From assembly GCF_013366925.1 (NCBI RefSeq), contig NZ_JAALDK010000001.1, forward strand, positions 3,837,165 through 3,901,164: a DNA stretch of 64,000 bases, read 5' to 3'. Under the pieces are notes generated by a model, which worked only from the letters and a program-made list of their open reading frames with translations, was not told where the DNA came from and searched no databases. Positions 56,530 to 63,838 of this stretch are shown here, in pieces (positions within the stretch are counted from its first letter, which is position 1; each line of letters starts with the position of its first letter). This stretch comes from Paraburkholderia youngii (GTDB lineage Bacteria > Pseudomonadota > Gammaproteobacteria > Burkholderiales > Burkholderiaceae). The position numbers and the translations under genes were made by a program.

Positions 56530-57777
56530 ATGCGCAGCATCAACCGCCTGACCGCAGCGTCCGTCAGGCAGATCATCAACAACCCGCCCCACCGGACGAA
56601 GTATTACGCCGACGGCGCAAACCTGTTTCTGCAGGTCTCGGCCACGGGCGCGGCATCGTGGATTCTGCGCTACCAGCTGCACGGCCGGGTCCGCGATCTG
56701 GGACTCGGCAGTGTCAGGGACGGTGTGACGTTGAACGTCGCGCGCGAACGTGCCGCCGAGGCGCGGCGGTTAAAGAGTGCCGGTATCGATCCGCTGAACG
56801 ACAGGGTGAACGCGCGCGCAGTCGCGCGGCGCGAGGCCGAGCACCGCGTCACGTTCGGCGACGCCGCGGCGCGCTACATCGAACTGCGCAAGCCTGAGTG
56901 GTCACTGAGCAATCACGTCGCGTGGGAAAGCAGCGTCCGCATCCATGCGGCGCCACTGGCCCGGATGGATGTCAGTGAGATCGATACTCCGGACATCCTG
57001 CGGGTCGTCGAACCGTTGTGGCTCGCGAAGCACGCAACCGGCGTGGCACTGCGCCAGCGGCTCGAGGCGATCCTCGACTGGTCAAAAAGTCACGGCTACC
57101 GTTCGGGCGACAATCCGGCGAGGTTCGATGCGCATCTCGAAAATCTGCTGCCGAAGCTGAAGGAGCGCACGACCCATCGCGCCGCGCTCGACTGGCGCGA
57201 CATGCCGGCATTCATGACGAAGCTGCGCGGGGTATCGGGCGATGTCGCGCGCTGCGTGGAGTTCGCCGTTCTGTCGGGCGCGCGCAGCGGCGAGGCGACT
57301 GGCGCAGTGTGGAGCGAAATCGACGTTCCGAACCGCACATGGCGCATCCCCGCCGAACGGACGAAACAGAAACGGGAACACTGGGTGCCGCTCAGCGATC
57401 AGGCGCTTCGCCTGCTTGAAGCGTTGCCCGGCGAGCACCGGCCCGAAGACAGGCTGTTCAATTCGGAACGGACACGCACGCAGATCGCCGGAACCGTGTT
57501 ACGCGACCTGTTGCGAAAGCTCGGCTATGCGCGCGAGCAGCTAAGCATGCACGGCGCGCGCAGCAGCTTGCGAACGTTTTTCACCGAGTCGCTCGCGCTG
57601 CCGTCCGATATCGCTGAAAGCGCGCTCGGACACGACAAGCGCGACGGCGTGCGGAAAGCTTACGAACGAACGAGACATTACGCAGCGCGCATCGAGCCGA
57701 CGCAGGCGTGGGCCAACCATCTCGATCTCGACACGTCACCCGACAGCAACGTCGTGCCGCTGCGCGCGTCACGCTGA
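56530..57777 (+). CDS. tyrosine recombinase / integrase
   Basis: A 415-residue phage-type integrase of the P4 group. The N-terminal DUF4102 arm-binding domain (KYYADGANLFLQVSATGAAS) is followed by a SAM-like core. The catalytic residues are Arg in SGARSGEATG, His and Arg in HGARSSLRTFF, and His in LGHD with the nucleophile Tyr in RKAYERTRHY. I chose the ATG at 56530, with GGAG six bases upstream. It lies at the left end of a mobile element whose genes run in the same direction. Confidence 0.93.
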   Translation: MRSINRLTAASVRQIINNPPHRTKYYADGANLFLQVSATGAASWILRYQLHGRVRDLGLGSVRDGVTLNVARERAAEARRLKSAGIDPLNDRVNARAVARREAEHRVTFGDAAARYIELRKPEWSLSNHVAWESSVRIHAAPLARMDVSEIDTPDILRVVEPLWLAKHATGVALRQRLEAILDWSKSHGYRSGDNPARFDAHLENLLPKLKERTTHRAALDWRDMPAFMTKLRGVSGDVARCVEFAVLSGARSGEATGAVWSEIDVPNRTWRIPAERTKQKREHWVPLSDQALRLLEALPGEHRPEDRLFNSERTRTQIAGTVLRDLLRKLGYAREQLSMHGARSSLRTFFTESLALPSDIAESALGHDKRDGVRKAYERTRHYAARIEPTQAWANHLDLDTSPDSNVVPLRASR

Positions 57778-57929
57778 GCCACACCCTGCCGCACGGCGTC
57801 TGCCGTGCGGTGTCTTCCCCTCCCGCCGTCCTTCGTTCGCCCTTCACCCAATCCTCGCTATCGGGCATGCGCGGGCACGTCTGTGCGCGTCTGATAATGT
57901 CTGGGCATACGGTGAGGCGGAGGCGCGTC

Positions 57930-58496
57930 ATGGCACGTCCCGGAATCAGGCAGCGACCCGGTTTGCCGCAGACGGGTCACGACAGCAGCAATAGTCGTCT
58001 GTCCGGCATGGCGCGCCGTGCGGCCGAGATGCAGCGCTGGCGTCGGGACATGGCGACGGCAATGGCTGCGCTTGCCCGGTCCGTTGCCGAACTGGACCGC
58101 GTCGCCGCACCTTCCCTCGACATGGCAGCGACCCTCGACCGGCTCACGAGAAACATGGCCCGCGCTATGCCGGTTGTATGCGCAGCGGCGGTGCTCGCGC
58201 GCGAGGTGCCCGGTGCCGGCGAACTTCCCACGTCGCAACTCATGTCGGTCACACGTCGCATGCTGCAGGCATTCAGTCAGGCGCAGGGTCGGCACGGGGG
58301 CTCGCGGCTGGCCCAGACCCGGAAGGCGGTACGGCAGGAGCAGCAATCGTTCTGGGAGGCGCAGCGGGTGCACGTCCCGCAGGAACGCGCCGACTTTCAC
58401 ACCGCTAGCCGGTTCGGGCTGAAGAAGGCAACCGTGCGGAACATGCGCTCGGCCGCAAAACGGCGCGGCACGCCGTGGCGTGGGGACGAAAAATAA
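57930..58496 (+). CDS. hypothetical island protein with C-terminal HTH-like segment
   Basis: A 188-residue, helix-rich, basic protein of no family known to me. A perfect GGAGG site lies 6 bases before the ATG. The C-terminal FGLKKATVRNMRSAAKRRG could be a recognition helix. Repeated AALARSVAELDR and TLDRLTRNMARAM suggest coiled coils. It sits between the integrase and the AlpA-like gene, a usual place for element control genes. Confidence 0.6.
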   Translation: MARPGIRQRPGLPQTGHDSSNSRLSGMARRAAEMQRWRRDMATAMAALARSVAELDRVAAPSLDMAATLDRLTRNMARAMPVVCAAAVLAREVPGAGELPTSQLMSVTRRMLQAFSQAQGRHGGSRLAQTRKAVRQEQQSFWEAQRVHVPQERADFHTASRFGLKKATVRNMRSAAKRRGTPWRGDEK

Positions 58497-58605
58497 ATAT
58501 TCACGGGTAGCGGCTATCTGTGAACGCCGGGGATTGCAGTGCGCGCTGCGCCACTTATCGTAAGAGGCATGTCCGGCGCTCGCCGGAGCCCAGAGGAACA
58601 CGACC

Positions 58606-59058
58606 ATGCCCACGACAAGCGCCGAAGCGGTAGCGGTCCCGGCCCGACGCGGCCCCGGACGCCCGCGAAAAGTCCAGCCCGCACCCGAACCCGCCGTCGT
58701 CCCCTCGCCTGAAGAAGACCTGACGCTGCTCACCGGCGCCGACATGCGCAAGCTGCTGGGTTGGTCAACGTGGACACTGCGACGCGCCGTCCTTTACGAC
58801 CCGCACTTTCCGGCGTCGTTCAGCGTTGCGGGCGGCCACCAGCGCTGGTTTAAGTCCGACGCATTGCGCTATCTGCGCTGGCTGGCCGAGATGGCAGCCG
58901 AGGAAAAACGCAAACGCATGGCAGCGCGGGCAGACCGCAAGGCCGGTCGGAGGCCGGCCGTGACGTCCAGTGAAACGCCAGACGCTTCGGATACCGAACC
59001 ATGTGAGCCAGCCGAGCGAACGAAAGCGAATCTGCCCGATCAGGCGGGGAAACCATGA
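58606..59058 (+). CDS. AlpA/MerR-type DNA-binding protein
   Basis: A 150-residue protein with a low-complexity N-terminus and a wHTH at about residues 44-90 (TGADMRKLLGWSTWTLRRAV, then GGHQRWFKSDALRYLRWL). This is the fold of AlpA-like excisionase/activators. AGAGGAA lies upstream of the ATG. It overlaps the next gene by four bases. Confidence 0.75.
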   Translation: MPTTSAEAVAVPARRGPGRPRKVQPAPEPAVVPSPEEDLTLLTGADMRKLLGWSTWTLRRAVLYDPHFPASFSVAGGHQRWFKSDALRYLRWLAEMAAEEKRKRMAARADRKAGRRPAVTSSETPDASDTEPCEPAERTKANLPDQAGKP

Positions 59059-59777
59059 GCGTTCCATATCAACTCCTGCCACCGCTCGCACCCGACGAGA
59101 TGGCCGAACTTCGCGCCAGCATCGAACTTCACGGCATACAGGTGCCGGTGCTGGTCGATGAAAACGGCGCAATCATCGACGGCCATCATCGCAGGCACAT
59201 TGCCGACGAACTCGGGATTGTCTGCCCGACTGAAACCCGCGAGGGACTGGGCGACGAAGAAAAGCGCACGCTGGCCCGCACGCTCAACACGGCCAGACGG
59301 CACCTCACGCGCGAGCAACGGCGCGAACTCATCGCGGGGCAACTGCGAGACACGCCGCAGCAATCCGACCGGCAGATAGCGGCGGCGCTCGGCGTCGATC
59401 ACAAGACCGTGAGTACGCAGCGCGCCGGGCTGGCCTCAACTGGGGAAATTCCCCAGTTGGAGACACGTGAAGGTGCGGACGGCAAAACACGAAAGCTGCC
59501 TGTGGAGAAGTCGAAGCGCCTGCGGAATGACGCGGACTACGAAGCGCTCGATGCACTTACCGAGTTTCACGAAAGAGAGCAGCACATCAAGGCCGTCCTC
59601 AGGCGACAGGCCGAGGCTGGCCGCATTCTGCGCGAGATCAGGGACAAACGCGAATACCGCATAGAGGGCTACCGGAAGTTCGACGTGTTCTGCAGAGAAT
59701 GTCTCGACATGGACGCCGACGAGGTCAGCGAGTTGCTCGCGCTGGCCGACAGATACTCGCCGGAGGTCGCCGCATGA
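59055..59777 (+). CDS. ParB-like N-terminal domain protein
   Basis: A 240-residue protein. Residues about 5-60 form the ParB/sulfiredoxin domain (IELHGIQVPVLVDENGAIIDGHHRRHIADELG), with the NTP-binding GHHR box; an HTH follows (TPQQSDRQIAAALGVDHKTVSTQRAGL). It may be a phage-type regulator or partition-like DNA-binding protein. The middle of the gene carries a perfect 23-bp palindrome (59437-59459). It is coupled by overlaps at both ends (ATGA). Confidence 0.85.
   Translation: MSVPYQLLPPLAPDEMAELRASIELHGIQVPVLVDENGAIIDGHHRRHIADELGIVCPTETREGLGDEEKRTLARTLNTARRHLTREQRRELIAGQLRDTPQQSDRQIAAALGVDHKTVSTQRAGLASTGEIPQLETREGADGKTRKLPVEKSKRLRNDADYEALDALTEFHEREQHIKAVLRRQAEAGRILREIRDKREYRIEGYRKFDVFCRECLDMDADEVSELLALADRYSPEVAA
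59437..59459. promoter_or_regulatory. 23-bp palindrome inside the ParB-like gene
   Basis: CAACTGGGGAA and TTCCCCAGTTG flank a single A. Eleven-base perfect arms in coding DNA are unlikely by chance. It may be the binding site of the ParB-like protein itself or an RNA hairpin affecting downstream translation. Confidence 0.5.
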
Positions 59778-61120
59778 GCGCCGGTCGCGGGGTGAATGCA
59801 GAGAACCTGAGCGCCCGCGAACAAGCCGAGCGCGAGCTTGAACGCTATCCATTCCCCGACACGCGGCAGGCCGTGGCGTTCGCGCTCGTGCGCTTCATCA
59901 CTGACGACCGCCGCATCGTGTGGCCGTCCGCGCTGCGTGTCGCCCACCGGGCGGGTGTCGGCCATGACACCGCCCAGCGCGCGCTCGCCAGCTTCGACCG
60001 CACCGGCCTGACCGTGCGGGTCGAGGGAACCGGCGACAAGGGCGGTTCCCTCGTTCGCCGTATCGACATCCAGCGCCTGCACGAACTCTATCCCGGCAAC
60101 GTTGAATGGGACGAGTTCAGTGCCACTGGGCGGCGCAACAGACCGACGGAGGCCAGCAGGAAAGTTGCCGCACCCAGCGGCAACTTCAACGGCACCAAAG
60201 TTGCCGCACCGAGCGGTAACTTGGACTTCGGCACGAGCACTCACGACGACGGGAAGTTGCCGCAAATGGACCGCGAAGTTGCCGCTTTTGCCGATGGAAG
60301 TTGCCGCAAACAGGAGTCGAAGTTGCCGCAAATGACCCCCGAAGTTGCCGCTGGGAGCGGTACGAGGGTTTTAGGGTTAGAGGGATTAAAGCAGGGTTCT
60401 GGAGGGGCGCTCATTGCCGCGCAGGCTAGTCGCGTTTCGCAAGCGAAGCCGCGACTTCTCGTTGACGCGCGCAGCGCACCCGGACACGAAGCGGACGGGA
60501 CACCCGACATCGCAGCAATCGCACAGGTGATGCTTGACGAGTTCGACGCGTGCTGCGAGGCGAAGGTGCGCAGCGAGGCCGAAGGTGGTTGCCGTCTCTT
60601 CGCGGAGCGCGGTGCAAGCGTGGACGACATGCTCAACGCGATTGCCACGGCGATGCATAAGGAGAGGGACGGTCGCAAGCCGAGGTGGGTGTCCGTGCGC
60701 AACGTGCTGGACGGCCTGCTGCGCACCCGCGAGTCGGTCGTTACCGCGCCCGCGCACGCGTTCAGCGTGGAGGTCGTACGCGCCGCGCAGCGACTCGAAG
60801 CGATTTTTGTGCAGTACCTCGACAAGCCCGCGTGGAGTTCGGGTGTCGCACGCTACGCGATGGGCGAGTGGCTCTGCCGCTGCGTCGCGTGGCACAACGT
60901 GGACGAAGCGGTGTTCGAAGCCTCGTGCCTCGACGTGGCGAAGGAGGCCGAGTCCAGCGGCAAGAAGCTCACATGGAGAAGCGTGAAGGTCGCGCTCGAT
61001 GCACGGATGGAGGCGCGCAGGCGCAACGCGTCGCAGCAGTCCGTCGAGGACAAACGTTTTTTTGATCCGCCCGGCCTTGCGCCGGGCGTCTACCTGCCCG
61101 GCAACGGCACTTTGCACTGA
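59774..61120 (+). CDS. winged-helix replication initiator-like protein containing the iteron array
   Basis: A 448-residue protein. The N-terminal 90 residues fit a winged helix (YPFPDTRQAVAFALVRFITD, LRVAHRAGVGHDTAQRALASF, LVRRIDI), as in lambda O-like and plasmid initiators. Residues about 130-195 are encoded by the iteron array and vary freely. The C-terminal 220 residues (AIAQVMLDEFDACCEAKVR and later AVRVAL-like helices) may bind a helicase or loader. The initiator role is inferred from the array. The ATG overlaps the ParB-like stop (ATGA). Confidence 0.7.
   Translation: MSAGRGVNAENLSAREQAERELERYPFPDTRQAVAFALVRFITDDRRIVWPSALRVAHRAGVGHDTAQRALASFDRTGLTVRVEGTGDKGGSLVRRIDIQRLHELYPGNVEWDEFSATGRRNRPTEASRKVAAPSGNFNGTKVAAPSGNLDFGTSTHDDGKLPQMDREVAAFADGSCRKQESKLPQMTPEVAAGSGTRVLGLEGLKQGSGGALIAAQASRVSQAKPRLLVDARSAPGHEADGTPDIAAIAQVMLDEFDACCEAKVRSEAEGGCRLFAERGASVDDMLNAIATAMHKERDGRKPRWVSVRNVLDGLLRTRESVVTAPAHAFSVEVVRAAQRLEAIFVQYLDKPAWSSGVARYAMGEWLCRCVAWHNVDEAVFEASCLDVAKEAESSGKKLTWRSVKVALDARMEARRRNASQQSVEDKRFFDPPGLAPGVYLPGNGTLH
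60162..60351 (+). repeat. iteron array, candidate replication origin
   Basis: AAGTTGCCGC occurs at 60162, 60198, 60254, 60276, 60298, 60320 and 60342. Inverted copies lie at 60177 (exact) and 60213 (one mismatch). The last five are exactly 22 bp apart and share an 11-base core GAAGTTGCCGC. The first two direct copies each pair with an inverted copy, and the pairs are 36 bp apart. A less GC-rich stretch follows at 60366-60393 and could be the unwinding element. Confidence 0.85.
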
Positions 61121-61123
61121 ACG

Positions 61124-61405
61124 GTGGCGCGCGTGGATCCGCTCGACGACGACCGCGCCGCGCGCATCGCGGAGCTTGAACGGCGGCTGTATGCGCGCCT
61201 TCGTGAAGGCGGTTACCCGGTTGCGGGCGACGGCAGCACGAGCGAAGCGGGCGCGGCGGCGTGCCTTGGCTGCTGCCGCTCGGCGCTTGCCAAGCAGCAC
61301 GCGATGGGCAAACTGCGTCTGCCGTACCGGCGCAATGGCCGCTCGCGCTGGTATGCCGTCGCTGACCTCGCACGCTTCATGATCGACGGCTGGCACAACC
61401 GGTAA
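61124..61405 (+). CDS. excisionase-like helix-turn-helix protein
   Basis: A 93-residue protein from a GTG start, 3 bases after the replication gene. After a charged N-terminus (AARIAELERRLYARL) a segment with two cysteines (CLGCCRSALAKQHAMGKLRLPYR) resembles the wHTH of excisionases and AlpA, ending RSRWYAVADLARFM. It may control excision or replication. Confidence 0.6.
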   Translation: MARVDPLDDDRAARIAELERRLYARLREGGYPVAGDGSTSEAGAAACLGCCRSALAKQHAMGKLRLPYRRNGRSRWYAVADLARFMIDGWHNR

Positions 61406-61509
61406 GCATCCCGAAAGAAAAATGTGAAAACGGTGAAACTGACGGTTGGGTTCGCGCGCGCCGTCGCCCATCCTTGACATGACATCAACGGACTGCGTGC
61501 GGAGGAAAC

Positions 61510-62571
61510 ATGGCGGATCACGGTCTGGTGCGGCTGGTCGCAGCGCTCGCGGCGGGCGGCAGCAGTGGCCTGTCCGGTGCGCATGCCTGGGCGGTGCAGC
61601 GCTGGGGTGACACGGCGACGGTGACGCGGGCGCTGCGCTTCGGTCTTGACACCGGCAATCTGGGCGGCGTCGATTACGCGGCGCTCGCCAACGGCTTTGT
61701 CCCGCTGCTGGCAGCCGACAGCATCATCGAACGGCTCGACGCGCTGGTGACGCTGCGACGCGTGCCGTTCTTCACGCCGCTCGCCCGCGAGAAGCAGCCC
61801 GCGCGCGTTGAATGGTCGGCGCAGGGTACGGCCAAGCTCATTGCGGATATCAGTCTGGAGCCTTTCCAGCTTGCGCCGCGCAAGGTTGCCGGTGCGGTCA
61901 TAGCGACGACCGAGGCGCTGCGGCAGGCCGGTCGCGAACCGCTCGAACGCACCATTGCGGCGTCACTGACGACCGCCTATGCGCTCGCCGAAGGCGAGGC
62001 GCTGCTATCGGCCAGTGCCGGTAATGAAGCGGTGCCGACCGGGCTGCTGCACGGTGTCACGCCGGTGCATGCCAGCGGCACGACCGCGCAGGCGCTTGCC
62101 GCCGACGTGCGCGCACTGCTCGCGGACTTCACGGGCAACCTTGCGCGCTGCATCTGGATCGCGAACGCTGGCGACGCCGTTGCGCTGGCGTTGCTCGATG
62201 TCACCTTCACGGCCGACGTGCGCGCGACGGGCGGCACGCTCGCAGGCCTGCCACTGGTTGCGAGCCCCGCCGCGCCGGCCGGGTCGCTGGTGTTGCTTGA
62301 TTCGTCAGCGCTGGTCGTCGCGAGCGATCCGCTGACCGTGGATGTGGCGAGCGAGGCGGCGCTTGACGTGGCGGACAGCGCGGGCGCCACGGGCACGCTG
62401 GCGCTCTGGCAGGTCAACATGTCGTGCGTGCTGCTCGAACGGCGGATCAACTGGATGCTCGCGCAGGCAGGCGGCGTCGCCGTGATTGACAACCTGTTTG
62501 CATCGCCGCCCGATGCTGCAGGCGCAACCGAAGTGGCGCGGCACGGCCGCAGGAGCGCACAGCATGAGTGA
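61510..62571 (+). CDS. HK97-fold major capsid protein
   Basis: A 353-residue protein. Family features are LISL-type strand KLIADISLEPFQLAPRKVAG, a helix with IATTEALRQAGREPLERTIAASL (spine and P-domain), and an AEGEALLSASAGNEAVPTGLLHG block. The last third, NMSCVLLERRINWMLAQAG, fits the A-domain. The N-terminal scaffold (delta) domain is short. GAGGAA precedes the ATG. It is followed by the prohead protease with an 8-base overlap, the reverse of the usual order. Confidence 0.75.
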   Translation: MADHGLVRLVAALAAGGSSGLSGAHAWAVQRWGDTATVTRALRFGLDTGNLGGVDYAALANGFVPLLAADSIIERLDALVTLRRVPFFTPLAREKQPARVEWSAQGTAKLIADISLEPFQLAPRKVAGAVIATTEALRQAGREPLERTIAASLTTAYALAEGEALLSASAGNEAVPTGLLHGVTPVHASGTTAQALAADVRALLADFTGNLARCIWIANAGDAVALALLDVTFTADVRATGGTLAGLPLVASPAAPAGSLVLLDSSALVVASDPLTVDVASEAALDVADSAGATGTLALWQVNMSCVLLERRINWMLAQAGGVAVIDNLFASPPDAAGATEVARHGRRSAQHE

Positions 62572-63205
62572 CAATCTTCACGATGCGCTCGCGACGATGC
62601 GCACCGGTCCGGACGCGGCGCACCAACAGCAGCCCGCCAAGCGCGAACGCCTCCAGTACGCGACCGCACTGCTGTCGCGTGGGGTCGACATTGACGAGGA
62701 CGAACGCATCATTGAAGGCGTCGCGACATCGGGCAGTGTCGACAGCTACGGCGACATTGTGCAACCGGGAGGCGCTGAATACACGCTGCCAGTCCCGCTA
62801 TTATTTTCGCACCACGCCGACGCGCCGGTCGGCGCCGTGATCGCCGCACAACGGGATGACTCCTGCATTCGTTTTCGCGCCCAGATTGCCCGCATCAACA
62901 CACCCGGCACGCTGCAGGATCGCTGCAACGAGGCATGGGAGTCAGTCAAGGCGCAGCTGGTGCGCGCGGTTTCAATCGGTTTTATCTCGTTGCAGTCGCA
63001 ACCAATTGCAGGCGGTGGACGGCGGCACGTGAAATGGCGATGGTGCGAGCTTTCGTTGGTCGTGCTTCCGGCAAATCTGGACGCGACCATCCAGTCCGTG
63101 CGTCAGCTTGACGAGCCGGAGTTCGTCACGCGCTTTCTTGCTGAAGCCCGCGCGGTCCGTCCGCTCGTGCGTCGTGCACCCGCGCGCGTCGTGAAGCTCC
63201 GGTGA
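62564..63205 (+). CDS. HK97-family prohead protease
   Basis: A 213-residue serine protease of the Peptidase U35 group. EGVATSGSVDSYGDIV is the N-terminal motif, LLFSHHADAPVGAV carries the catalytic histidine, and RAVSIGFI the catalytic serine. A CELSLVVLPAN segment is the third conserved block. It should cleave the capsid protein during assembly. The long version of the frame would start inside the capsid gene. Confidence 0.85.
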   Translation: MSDNLHDALATMRTGPDAAHQQQPAKRERLQYATALLSRGVDIDEDERIIEGVATSGSVDSYGDIVQPGGAEYTLPVPLLFSHHADAPVGAVIAAQRDDSCIRFRAQIARINTPGTLQDRCNEAWESVKAQLVRAVSIGFISLQSQPIAGGGRRHVKWRWCELSLVVLPANLDATIQSVRQLDEPEFVTRFLAEARAVRPLVRRAPARVVKLR

Positions 63206-63525
63206 CAGTTCAGGACCTGCAGCCGGAGCCGCTGGGTGCGTCGGCCGGTCGGCGGCTCCGGTCCACGCCCGGCGCGCGCAGCGGGTGCGGGAGCACTGCG
63301 CGCACGAACACGACCGGGCGGCCCGGCACCGGGGGGGCTTCCCCGAAAAAAAACCGGGAGCCTCCGACATCCCCCTATAGATCCATCACGTCGCAAATTG
63401 CGATCAGGGGGGCGCGACCCGCCGCCGACCCCGGGCCGACCGCGCGCCGACCCGCATCGACGACACCGCGACGCGCGACGATCGATCTGGATGACCGGCT
63501 GTTCCTGTATGCCGCGCTGGCGTAA
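63202..63525 (+). CDS. possible 107-aa protein, uncertain
   Basis: A GTG-start frame overlapping the protease stop (GTGA). It is rich in Gly, Arg, Pro and Thr without motif. Runs of G7, A8 (63346-63353) and T7 (63540s) in this 350-bp stretch suggest an unstable or decayed sequence. I include it because of the coupled start, but the product may not exist. Confidence 0.3.
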   Translation: MTVQDLQPEPLGASAGRRLRSTPGARSGCGSTARTNTTGRPGTGGASPKKNREPPTSPYRSITSQIAIRGARPAADPGPTARRPASTTPRRATIDLDDRLFLYAALA

Positions 63526-63557
63526 GCTCCTAGCGCGGTCTTTTTTTGGGGGCAGCG

Positions 63558-63827
63558 ATGACAACAGGGCAACCGCAGGTCGTCTGGCTCACGCGTGGCG
63601 CTAAGGAGCAGTTGCTGGCCTACGCACGCGCGCGGAATCTGTCGCCGGAGGAACTCGGCGGTGACATGATCCTTGCAGAATTGAGACGCCGCCGCGCGCC
63701 GCCCGTCGCGCTGCCGCCGCTCGATCAGCCAACGTCGAATCAGCATCGGCTTTCGACGCTTGTCGCTGGTCTGGAGGCGCAGTTCGGCGTCGGCCCGATG
63801 CGCCAACTTCTCAGGAAAGGCGACTAG
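63558..63827 (+). CDS. hypothetical 89-aa island protein
   Basis: A short protein starting MTTGQPQVVWLTRGAKEQL, then a helix EELGGDMILAELRRRR and a C-terminal FGVGPMRQLLRKG. It is basic and helical; the pattern of a short strand then two helices could be a ribbon-helix-helix fold, but I cannot assign it. GGGGGC lies upstream. It ends 11 bases before the HEPN gene. Confidence 0.5.
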   Translation: MTTGQPQVVWLTRGAKEQLLAYARARNLSPEELGGDMILAELRRRRAPPVALPPLDQPTSNQHRLSTLVAGLEAQFGVGPMRQLLRKGD

Positions 63828-63838
63828 TCCGTGACCAT

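Noticed and set aside
57708..57929. Longer N-terminus for the 57930 gene
   Set aside because: It would overlap the integrase end in another frame, and the only strong ribosome site (GGAGG) is just before 57930.
63348..63354. A-AAA-AAC slippery heptamer in phase with the 63202 frame, possible -1 frameshift
   Set aside because: After a -1 shift a stop comes within about eight codons (TAG near 63376), so no meaningful product extension results. The run is better seen as a homopolymer oddity.
63103..63564. 153-codon minus-strand frame across the protease end
   Set aside because: It is Arg/Pro/Gly-rich without motif, antisense to the protease and crosses the homopolymer region.
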